From CAYPHY01 sp964410625 (GTDB lineage: Bacteria; Chloroflexota; Anaerolineae; Promineifilales; Promineifilaceae), in contig CAYPHY010000062.1 in the NCBI GenBank assembly GCA_964410625.1, forward strand, positions 1 to 23,765: a DNA stretch of 23,765 bases, read 5' to 3'. Below the pieces are notes generated by a model, which saw nothing but the letters and a program-made list of their open reading frames with translations, made no database searches and was not told the DNA's origin. Every line of letters starts with the position of its first letter. The first letter of the stretch is position 1. The translations under genes were made by a program, and so were the position numbers. Below are positions 14,478 to 22,095 of the stretch, one piece after another.

Positions 14478-16550
14478 ATGGGTTTGCACAAACGGTTAAT
14501 CGTCGTGGTTGCGGCCGTCGCCGGTAGCCTCTGTTTGTTGTTGCTATTGGTTTGGGGAGGGCAGGCACAAGAAGAGGGCGCGGCCGATGGCGTTCAAACA
14601 GTCGAACCGCCGGCGCAGATGATTGACACCGAATGGATTCCGCTGGAATTAGAGCCTTTGGACGCGCAATCGCTGGAGGCCCAACCATTGGTCGCCCTTG
14701 CCGGGGCCGCTTCCGACTCCTGCACCGAAGCTACACCATTGAACTTTTCATTTGAGGCACCGGGCGAAGGTGGGGCGACAATAGTGAACCAGTTTACGAT
14801 TGCCGAGACCGACCCGCGCTTTTCCTGCATCTGGGGAACGCCCACCCGCCGTGAAGGGTATCGTACCGCCTGGTATTTTTTTGTTGCGCCAAACACGGGC
14901 GAGGTGACAATTGAAACATCCGGGACGAATTACGATACCGTTCTGGCCGTTTCAACCCTTCCGCCTGGCGGAGCGTGTACCGCTGATCTCATAGAATTGG
15001 TCTGTAGCGACGACGCGCTGGGCTTCCAATCGCGGGTGACGCTGAATGTGATTCGTGGTCAAACCTATTATGTGGAAGTGGCCGATTGGCAGTCGGGGGT
15101 GGCGCCGGTGGCGGAGTTACGGTTGTCGGCCGTGATCCGGCCGCTGGATTCGCGCTGGCGAGAGGTTGCCAACATCCCCACCGGCGGATTAAGCCGCCAT
15201 GCGACGGCCGTCTTTAATGAGTGGATTTATATTATCGGTGGCGAGGAAATTGTCGGCGCGCCGCCCAATATGATCCCGGTTATCACCAACCGGATGTGGG
15301 CGTTTAACACGCGCACCAACCAGTTCGCTGAATTAGCCAGCATTCCGGGCGTTGGTTTTGCCAATACAACGGCCGCTCTGCTGAATGGCAAAATTTACTT
15401 GCCAGGGGGCTTCACTGGCAATAGCCAATTCTTTGATCCTACTCATTGGGTCTATGACATTACCACCGATTTTTGGTCAAAGGCAGCGCGAGTGCCCCAT
15501 GATCTCAATGCTGGCCTCTTGCCGTTTGCCTGGGGGTCGGCCGTTGTGCCGCCTGATCAGGCCAGCTATTATGTGACAGGCGGGCTACGCAGTTTGCCGG
15601 AGTTTGGCTCACCGGCCGACATCGTTGGACGGGCATTTCAATATACACCGGCGACCGATAGATGGCAGATGTTGGAACCAACGATGAATACACGGCGCTA
15701 TGGGCATACGGCCGCCTGGGTTCCTGGACGTGGCATTTGTGTGGTGGGTGGTCTGACGACCACCGAAGCCGGGCTACAGCTGGTGGAAGGGGATGGCCGG
15801 GATGGAAATTTAACCGGTGCGGAGTGCTTGCAACCGGGAGGAACCTGGCAGCCAATTGCTGATATGAATTTCCCACGCTATACGGCGGGGAGTGCGGTGG
15901 GGCCGGACGGCCGTTGGTATGTCTTCGGCGGCGTACGTGACGAGACAGCGATCCCCGAAGTGGAAGTGTATGATCCGGCGTCCAACACCTGGCAGGTTCT
16001 CGACAGCAGTTTCAGCCTCGGTGGTGTGCCGGGGTTACCGGCGCGGGAATGGCCGCGCGGTGGCTTTGTTGGCAACACACTCTATGCCATTGGTGGCAAT
16101 ACCTTCCCTGTGCGTGGCGCGATTTCGCTCGTTTCTCAATTGCGTTTGCCACCGGGGATGGCCCGCCAGGAATATCAGGCGCAAATGCCGCTGGTAGCGT
16201 TGAATGCGGGGAATCTCTTCTTAATGACGGCGATTCCGTTGCCACCCGGTCTATCACGCGAAGACCGCTTCGTCGCCAACGAACAGTTCGACATTGCCTA
16301 CTACTTCGATTGGCCGGCGTTCGGCCGCGCCGATGTCCACCTGAGCCAGATACCGGATAGCTGGAATCTCGATTTGATGCTCTACAATAGTGACAAACAA
16401 ATCATGGACAGCAGCACCAACTTGAACGGCCATGACGAGCACGTCTCGGCGACGCTGGCCCCCGGCCGTTACTATGTGGTCGTCCATCGTATTTTCCCGG
16501 CCAGTGACATTGATCCCAATGTCTTTTATCGGATTGTTCTCGAACCATAG
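14478..16550 (+). CDS. Secreted PPC-like plus six-repeat Kelch beta-propeller protein
   Basis: Exported or surface-anchored protein of 690 residues with unknown ligand. A signal or anchor segment (RLIVVVAAVAGSLCLLLLLV) comes first. A PPC-like beta-sandwich follows at about residues 75-215 (DSCTEATPLNFSFEAPG to VAELRLSAVI). Then come six Kelch blades, each ending in a Gly-Gly pair: WIYIIGGEE, KIYLPGGFT, SYYVTGGLR, GICVVGGLT, RWYVFGGVR and LYAIGGNT. A second PPC-like module closes the protein (LDLMLYNSDKQIMDSS to YYVVVHRIFP). ATG 14478 follows AGGAG at 14465-14469; an in-frame ATG at 14406 lacks a ribosome binding site and would bury the signal. The stop is 17 bases before sbcD, so these genes look co-transcribed despite no obvious functional link. 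Confidence 0.83.
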   Translation: MGLHKRLIVVVAAVAGSLCLLLLLVWGGQAQEEGAADGVQTVEPPAQMIDTEWIPLELEPLDAQSLEAQPLVALAGAASDSCTEATPLNFSFEAPGEGGATIVNQFTIAETDPRFSCIWGTPTRREGYRTAWYFFVAPNTGEVTIETSGTNYDTVLAVSTLPPGGACTADLIELVCSDDALGFQSRVTLNVIRGQTYYVEVADWQSGVAPVAELRLSAVIRPLDSRWREVANIPTGGLSRHATAVFNEWIYIIGGEEIVGAPPNMIPVITNRMWAFNTRTNQFAELASIPGVGFANTTAALLNGKIYLPGGFTGNSQFFDPTHWVYDITTDFWSKAARVPHDLNAGLLPFAWGSAVVPPDQASYYVTGGLRSLPEFGSPADIVGRAFQYTPATDRWQMLEPTMNTRRYGHTAAWVPGRGICVVGGLTTTEAGLQLVEGDGRDGNLTGAECLQPGGTWQPIADMNFPRYTAGSAVGPDGRWYVFGGVRDETAIPEVEVYDPASNTWQVLDSSFSLGGVPGLPAREWPRGGFVGNTLYAIGGNTFPVRGAISLVSQLRLPPGMARQEYQAQMPLVALNAGNLFLMTAIPLPPGLSREDRFVANEQFDIAYYFDWPAFGRADVHLSQIPDSWNLDLMLYNSDKQIMDSSTNLNGHDEHVSATLAPGRYYVVVHRIFPASDIDPNVFYRIVLEP

Positions 16551-16567
16551 TGGTAGCAGGTATAGGT

Positions 16568-17809
16568 ATGACTTCTTTGAAAAAGCCAGTTCGTGTGCTT
16601 CATTTTGCCGACGCGCATATAGATATTGCCAATTACGGCCGCCATGACCCCGAAACCGCTTTGCCCGTCCGCGTAGTAGACTTCCTCAAAGCGTTAGATC
16701 AAATTGTGGATGCGGCTTTAGCGGAGAAGGTAGACCTGGTGATCTTCGCCGGGGATGCTTATAAAGATCGCTCCCCACAGCCGACCTTTCAACGGGAATG
16801 GGGGCGACGGATCATGCGCCTCTCCCAGGCAGGGATTCCGACCATCTTGCTTGTGGGCAACCATGATGTCTCACCGGCCGCCGGTCGCGCCCATACGCTG
16901 CAGGAGTTTAATACACTTGAGGTTGCCCACGTCCATGTCGCCGACCGCTTTCATTTATTAGGGCCAGAGGAGCTAGGCGTGCCGGTGCAGGTGATTACAC
17001 TACCCTGGGTTTCGCGTAGTGCTTTGATGTCGCGCGAGGAAACGGCCGGTAAAACGCTGGCTGAGATTCTGAGCGACATTGAGGATCGGGTGACGAAGGC
17101 GATTGAGGGATTGATTGCGGCGGCCGATCCCAACCTGCCACTGATCCTGACCGCCCACGCCAGCGTGGAGGGGGCCGAATATGGCAGCGAACGCTCGGTG
17201 ATGCTCGGCCACGAGCTGACACTCAATCGCGGGCTGGTGCATGACAAGCGGCTCGACTATGTAGCGTTGGGCCACATCCACAAGCACCAGGCACTCAACC
17301 GCAAGAACCAGCATCCGCCGGTGGTCTACTCCGGCTCAATTGAGCGTATTGACTTCGGCGAACATCGCGAAACAAAGGGGTATGTGCTGGCCGAAGTCAG
17401 CAAGGGCAAGACGGATTGGCAATTTATGCCGCTGGAGACGCGGCGCTTTGTGGACTTGAAGGTGGAGGCGCTGGCGGCCGAGACCTTCATGGAAGATGTC
17501 CTTTACCAGTTGCCCGATCCGGCACAGTTGATGGAAGCGATTTGCCGCGTGCAATTGACCTATCCCGAAGATCTGGAGCAATTCCTCGACGAAAAACGGA
17601 TCCGCGAGCATTTCAGCGACGTATTCAGCATCCAACTGTTAAAGCATCGCCTGTCCGGGCGGCGCAGCCGCTTGGGAGATGCTGTGGCCGTCGAAGCGAT
17701 GTCGCCAGAGGAGCTATTGGCGGCCTATTGGCGTTCGATTGAAGTTTCCGAAGGGGAGATCGAACGCTTACAAAAACTTGCCAAAGAGATATTGATAGAA
17801 GCCGAGTAA
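16568..17809 (+). CDS. sbcD: SbcD/Mre11-type DNA double-strand-break nuclease
   Basis: Metal-dependent nuclease subunit of the SbcCD complex, which cuts hairpins and processes blocked DNA ends in the cytoplasm. All metallophosphoesterase motifs are present: FADAHID (Asp15, His17), FAGDAYKD (Asp63), LLVGNHD (Asn98, His99), LTAHASVEGA and ALGHIHKHQ. Length 413 is normal. ATG at 16568 with AGG seven bases upstream is preferred; GTG at 16550 is an in-frame alternative overlapping the previous stop. The first metal motif reads D-A-H rather than the more usual D-W/T-H, but the ligands themselves are intact. The C-terminal capping region is followed by sbcC 62 bases downstream. It is the main candidate for acting on the many palindromes in this genome region. 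Confidence 0.93.
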   Translation: MTSLKKPVRVLHFADAHIDIANYGRHDPETALPVRVVDFLKALDQIVDAALAEKVDLVIFAGDAYKDRSPQPTFQREWGRRIMRLSQAGIPTILLVGNHDVSPAAGRAHTLQEFNTLEVAHVHVADRFHLLGPEELGVPVQVITLPWVSRSALMSREETAGKTLAEILSDIEDRVTKAIEGLIAAADPNLPLILTAHASVEGAEYGSERSVMLGHELTLNRGLVHDKRLDYVALGHIHKHQALNRKNQHPPVVYSGSIERIDFGEHRETKGYVLAEVSKGKTDWQFMPLETRRFVDLKVEALAAETFMEDVLYQLPDPAQLMEAICRVQLTYPEDLEQFLDEKRIREHFSDVFSIQLLKHRLSGRRSRLGDAVAVEAMSPEELLAAYWRSIEVSEGEIERLQKLAKEILIEAE

Positions 17810-17871
17810 CATCGTAATGGGAACGGCCGGTTTGCCGCCGGGCTAGCGTATCCGAATAATTTCTTGATATC

Positions 17872-20871
17872 ATGATCCCGATTCAGTTAGAGCTAACCAA
17901 CTTTTTGTCTTATCGTGAACGAGCGGTGGTTGATTTTCGCCAGCTTCATCTGGCTTGTATTGCCGGGCTGAATGGCGCGGGCAAGTCGTCTATCCTCGAT
18001 GCAATGACCTGGGCGTTGTTCGGCAAGTGCCGCAGCCGCAGCGATGATGATGTGGTCAACCGCGCGGCGTACCGGGTGGAAGAGGGGGCGATGGCCGAGG
18101 TGTATTTCACCTTTGCGCTGGAAGACCAGGTCTATCGCGTGATCCGCCGCAAACGCCTCGGCCGTTCTGGAGAGTTAGAATTGCAACTGGCAACGGCCGA
18201 TGGCGGCTGGAAATCGCTCAGCGAGGGCAAGATGCGCGAGACGCAGGGGGCGATTGAGCAACTCTTGCATATGAGCTACGATGTCTTCGTCAATGCCAGC
18301 TTCTTGATTCAAGGGCGGGCCGATGAGTTCACGACCAAGACACCCAACCAGCGCAAAGAGATTTTGGCCGATATTTTGGGTGTCAGCCAGTGGGAGCGGT
18401 ATCGCGTGGCGGCGGCCGACCGGCGTAAACAGACCGAGGCGGAAGCCCTGTTCACAACCGGACGGCTGGAGGAGATTGAGGCGGAACTGGCCGAGGAGGC
18501 GGAGCGGCGCCAGGCGCTGGCCGATGCTGAGCAGCGACGGCAGACGATTGAAGCGGAGAAGTCGGTCCGCGAACAGTTGCTCGATCAGAAGCGGCGCACC
18601 GAACAGGCGGCGCAACAGCAAAAGGAGCAGGTCAAACGGCTGTTGGCTTCGCTGAACAACACGCGGCGGGATGTGGTGGAGTTGGAGCAGGGACGCAGCA
18701 AGCGGCAACAAGAGCTGGCCGCTTATGAGGGTATCCTCGCCGAACGGGAGCAGATTCTTGCGGATCATGAGGCGTGGCAAGCGGCCGACGCCGAGTGGCA
18801 ATCGTGGGAGGAGAAAGCCCGTGAGTATAACCGTAAACAACACGAGAAACGGCCGCACGAAATAGCCGTCACCCAGGCCCGCAGCCGCCTGGAGCAACAG
18901 GTGCAGCAACTAGAAAGCCAGGCGGAGCGTGTGGCAGCGGCCATCGAAGAACGCCTGCGGGCAAAGAAGGCGCTGGAAGAGAACCAACAAAAGATGGCGA
19001 CGGCCGCCGCCGCGATCAAGGAATTGGCCGACCAGGAAGCGGCGTGGCGTGAGGCACAGCGGGAGTTGGAACGGCTGGAAAGCGACCTTCGATTGTGGAC
19101 ACAAGAACGCGACTATTTACGCGAGCAACAACGGAAGACGGCCGCTCTTGAGAAGGAACGGCCGTCGGTCGCCGCCAATCTCCAGGCAGCTAAAGAGGCC
19201 CTGGCTGCGGTCGTGACCAAGCTGGAGAAAGTGACCGAGCAAAATGAACGCTATATGGCCGTTTTGTCCGAGCGAGATACGCTGCAAAGTGAGCAAAAAC
19301 GTCTCGAAGCGGAAGGCAAAAAGATTCGCAGTCGGATGGACCAGTTGCAAGCGGAAACAGGGTCCGTCTGCCCCACCTGCGGCCAGGATTTGAGTCCAGA
19401 GCATCGCGAACAGGCGATGGCTCAACTTCAGGCTGAACGGGATGTCTTTGCGGCGCAGTTTAGCGAGGTAAAGGGCCGAATCGGCGTGATTCTTCAGGAA
19501 GCGGCCGAGCTAGACAGTGCTGTGAAGCGGCGACCGGCACTGGAAAAGGACCGCGAAGTCCAGCAGCAACGGCTGGCCCGTGCCGAAGCGCGAATGGAGG
19601 AGATTGAAAAGGCGTTGGCCGAATGGCAGGCCAACGGGAGCGCGGACCGTTTGAGCCATGTCGAGCAAACATTGGGCGAGCAAGATGGGCTGGAGGCGAA
19701 GCGGGAGCGGGTGGCGCAACTGGCCCAGGCCGCGCAGGGTAAGGCGCAACATGAGCAAGCGTATGAGGCGGCCCAGAAGATCGTTTCTCGCGCCGAGGCG
19801 CGACTGGAGGAGATTGAGCGCATCACGGCCGACTGGGAGCAGAAAGGGAAGGGGCTGCTGGCAGAAACGTGCCGCCAACTGAATGAGGGGGACTATGCCC
19901 AGGAAGCGCAGGCGGCGTTGGCCGAATTAGACAAGGCGATTGCAGCGATTGGCTATGAGGCGGCCGCTCATGAGGCCGCTCGCGCCAAACGACAGGGCTT
20001 AGCGGCCGCCCCCGACCGCTTCCAGGCCCTGCGCCGCGCCGAGGCGGCGATCAAACCATTGCAAGAGTCGCTGGCCGACCTGGAGCAACGGTTGGCACGG
20101 CAGATGGAAGCGGCCGAAGAGCTATCCCGCCAGCATGAAGAGGCGGTGGCGCAACTCGCCTTGCTGGAAGAGGGGACGGTTGACCTGGAAGCGGTGGAGC
20201 GCGATGTCTTCCAACTGCGGGAGGAGGCGTCGCTGGCGATGCAGGCCGAGGTAGCGGCACGGCTGAAGGTCGAGGTGTTGGATGATCTGCGAACACAACA
20301 ACTGGCGGTGCGCGAAACACTGCGTACGCTGAACAAACGGGCGCAGGAGTACCAGATGTTGGAGAAGGCGTTCGGCCGCAATGGGGTGCAGGCGTTGCTG
20401 ATCGAACACGCCCGGCCGGAGATCGAAGAACGGGCCAATGAACTGCTCTATCGCCTGACTGGTGGCGCGATGCGGGTGACGTTGGAGACGCAACGGCAAC
20501 TGAAGAGCCGCAAGGACACGATGGCCGAGACGTTGGAGATTAAGATCAGCGATGGGGTGGGGACGCGGCCGTATGAAAACTACAGCGGTGGCGAACAGTT
20601 CCGCGTCAACTTCGCCATTCGTCTGGCGCTCTCCCAGGTGTTGGCCAAGCGGGCCGGGGCGCGGCTGCAAACGCTGGTCATTGACGAAGGCTTCGGCAGC
20701 CAGGACCCCGAAGGCCGCCAGCGGCTGGTCGAGGCAATCAACGCCATCCAGAACGATTTCGCCTGCATCCTCGTCATTACCCATGTCGCTGAACTGCGCG
20801 ACGCCTTCCCGGTACGGATCGAGGTGGAGAAGACGGCCGCTGGTTCAAGGGTGCAGGTGATCGAAAGCTGA
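17872..20871 (+). CDS. sbcC: SbcC/Rad50-type SMC-like ATPase
   Basis: ATPase subunit of SbcCD, 999 residues, forming a long coiled-coil dimer that gates access of SbcD to DNA. The N-terminal half-domain has FLSYRE and the Walker A GLNGAGKSS (residues 32-40). Coiled coil rich in Glu, Arg, Gln and Ala runs from about 200 to 850. The apex carries the zinc hook VCPTCGQ with Cys500 and Cys503. The C-terminal half-domain has the ABC signature YSGGEQFRVNFAI (904-916), Walker B TLVIDEGFGS with Asp938 and Glu939, and the switch histidine in VITHVAELRD. ATG 17872 gives the standard family N-terminus (MIPIQLELTNFLSY), though no clear ribosome binding site precedes it. Coupled to sbcD by proximity; a strong hairpin follows. 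Confidence 0.95.
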   Translation: MIPIQLELTNFLSYRERAVVDFRQLHLACIAGLNGAGKSSILDAMTWALFGKCRSRSDDDVVNRAAYRVEEGAMAEVYFTFALEDQVYRVIRRKRLGRSGELELQLATADGGWKSLSEGKMRETQGAIEQLLHMSYDVFVNASFLIQGRADEFTTKTPNQRKEILADILGVSQWERYRVAAADRRKQTEAEALFTTGRLEEIEAELAEEAERRQALADAEQRRQTIEAEKSVREQLLDQKRRTEQAAQQQKEQVKRLLASLNNTRRDVVELEQGRSKRQQELAAYEGILAEREQILADHEAWQAADAEWQSWEEKAREYNRKQHEKRPHEIAVTQARSRLEQQVQQLESQAERVAAAIEERLRAKKALEENQQKMATAAAAIKELADQEAAWREAQRELERLESDLRLWTQERDYLREQQRKTAALEKERPSVAANLQAAKEALAAVVTKLEKVTEQNERYMAVLSERDTLQSEQKRLEAEGKKIRSRMDQLQAETGSVCPTCGQDLSPEHREQAMAQLQAERDVFAAQFSEVKGRIGVILQEAAELDSAVKRRPALEKDREVQQQRLARAEARMEEIEKALAEWQANGSADRLSHVEQTLGEQDGLEAKRERVAQLAQAAQGKAQHEQAYEAAQKIVSRAEARLEEIERITADWEQKGKGLLAETCRQLNEGDYAQEAQAALAELDKAIAAIGYEAAAHEAARAKRQGLAAAPDRFQALRRAEAAIKPLQESLADLEQRLARQMEAAEELSRQHEEAVAQLALLEEGTVDLEAVERDVFQLREEASLAMQAEVAARLKVEVLDDLRTQQLAVRETLRTLNKRAQEYQMLEKAFGRNGVQALLIEHARPEIEERANELLYRLTGGAMRVTLETQRQLKSRKDTMAETLEIKISDGVGTRPYENYSGGEQFRVNFAIRLALSQVLAKRAGARLQTLVIDEGFGSQDPEGRQRLVEAINAIQNDFACILVITHVAELRDAFPVRIEVEKTAAGSRVQVIES

Positions 20872-20889
20872 GTTAGAGATATGAGATTT

Positions 20890-20923
20890 AGACCTGCGAG
20901 GTTTTCGGAAACCTCGCAGGTCT
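20890..20923. terminator. Perfect hairpin after sbcC (terminator-like or REP-type repeat)
   Basis: The arms AGACCTGCGAGGTTT (20890-20904) and AAACCTCGCAGGTCT (20909-20923) are fully complementary around a TCGG tetraloop. It lies 19 bases after the sbcC stop. No T-run follows, so a processing or stabilising role, or a dispersed repeat, is as likely as termination. Similar stems recur, from memory, in Chloroflexota and Bacteroidota intergenic DNA. Confidence 0.7.
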
Positions 20924-20930
20924 GCTTCAT

Positions 20931-20960
20931 TCGCCAGTCCTGGTGCATTGCCGCTATAAT
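20931..20960 (+). promoter_or_regulatory. Candidate promoter of the EAD1-protease/NB-ARC unit
   Basis: A perfect TATAAT at 20955-20960 with a weak -35-like TCGCCA at 20931-20936 (18-base spacing). It sits just after the sbcC hairpin and 46 bases before the protease start, as expected for an independent transcription unit. Confidence 0.45.
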
Positions 20961-21006
20961 ATCCTGACCAGACCAACGGCTCTTGATTGATGAGGAGGAG
21001 GTCGGC

Positions 21007-22089
21007 ATGAGACTGACTGGCCCGCAAATAATACAATTTCGTGATGCGTTGATGGAGGCACTGGCTCTACGTGAGCTGGATGACGTTCTGCTCGATTTGG
21101 GCGTTAGACGTGAACGCATTAGCATTGCCACCAACCTGCCGGAAATCTATCGCGAAGTGGTGTTACACTTCGACCGCCGTGACCAGTCAGAACGTTTGTT
21201 GGGCGGGGCGCGGCGGGCCAATCCAGACAACCCGGAGTTGTTCCTGATTGCCCAGCAGTTTGGGCTGGCGATGGAGTTGCCGGAAGGCGATCCATCTGGC
21301 CTGGAGGCCATTCTCCGTCCAAGCAATCCATTTCTAAACGTGAGTGAGTGGTTGAAGAGGGCCGCGGCCGTCGAACATCGCATCTGTGTGGTCAACACGC
21401 CGGAGCCAAATGGTACCGGTTTCCTGATTGGCCCAGACACGGTGCTGACCAATTACCATGTGGTCGAGCAAGTTATTAAGGGGGAAGTGCCACCGGAGCA
21501 GGTGACGGTGACCTTTGATTTTGAATTGCTTGCGGATGGCACGCAGTTTCAAGGGACGACATTTCAACTGGTGACGCCGAAATGGGTGGTGGACTACAGT
21601 CCTTATAGCATCCACGACGGCCGTAGCCAGTTGGTTACCGCCGACATTCCCCCTGACCAGCTTGATTATGCGGTTTTGCGGGTGGCCGGACTGCCTGGGA
21701 AGGCGACGGTTGGCGGCGCGGCCAGTTTGGCCCAGGAACCACGGCCGCGAGGATGGTTTCGGCTGCCGGAGAAGACACATGACTTTAATGCCAATCCGGG
21801 GATGATGATTGTCCAGCGGCCGGGTTTTGCCCAACGGTTGCAACTGGTGATTGAAACACATGCTTATATCAAGCAGAACGGCCGTGGCACGCGGGTCTTC
21901 TATCACACCAACACTGACAAAGGCGCGTCCGGTTCACCCTGCTTTGACATGGAGTGGAATTTGATCGCCCTCCACAATGGGTATGTGCCGGAACTCAATC
22001 TGGTGCGTAAGGCGAATAGTGGCATACCGGCGGCCGCCATCCGCCAACTGCTGACCGGGCGCGAAAAGTGGCAGTTAATTGGTAGCTGA
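21007..22089 (+). CDS. EAD1-trypsin-like serine protease (conflict-system effector)
   Basis: Two-domain protein of 360 residues. Residues 1-90 match the effector-associated domain 1 pattern: MRLTGPQIIQFRDALMEAL, a middle helix, and a closing GGARRANPDNPELFLIAQQF. EADs are known as death-fold-like adaptor domains that recruit effectors to NTP-dependent conflict systems. Residues about 125-345 form a chymotrypsin/trypsin-like protease with His151 (LTNYHVV), Asp220 (QLDYAVLRV) and Ser308 in KGASGSP, so the catalytic triad appears complete. No signal peptide or membrane segment, so it should be cytosolic. ATG 21007 follows GAGGAGGAG at 20992-21000. The NB-ARC gene follows in the same frame after the TGA. 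The target protein is unknown; activation by the neighbouring NTPase is inferred. Confidence 0.88.
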   Translation: MRLTGPQIIQFRDALMEALALRELDDVLLDLGVRRERISIATNLPEIYREVVLHFDRRDQSERLLGGARRANPDNPELFLIAQQFGLAMELPEGDPSGLEAILRPSNPFLNVSEWLKRAAAVEHRICVVNTPEPNGTGFLIGPDTVLTNYHVVEQVIKGEVPPEQVTVTFDFELLADGTQFQGTTFQLVTPKWVVDYSPYSIHDGRSQLVTADIPPDQLDYAVLRVAGLPGKATVGGAASLAQEPRPRGWFRLPEKTHDFNANPGMMIVQRPGFAQRLQLVIETHAYIKQNGRGTRVFYHTNTDKGASGSPCFDMEWNLIALHNGYVPELNLVRKANSGIPAAAIRQLLTGREKWQLIGS

Positions 22090-22095
22090 GCGCCA

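Noticed and set aside
18175..18909. 244-codon reverse frame within sbcC
   Set aside because: Leu/Arg-rich antisense of coiled-coil codons; the forward SbcC frame is intact with all motifs.
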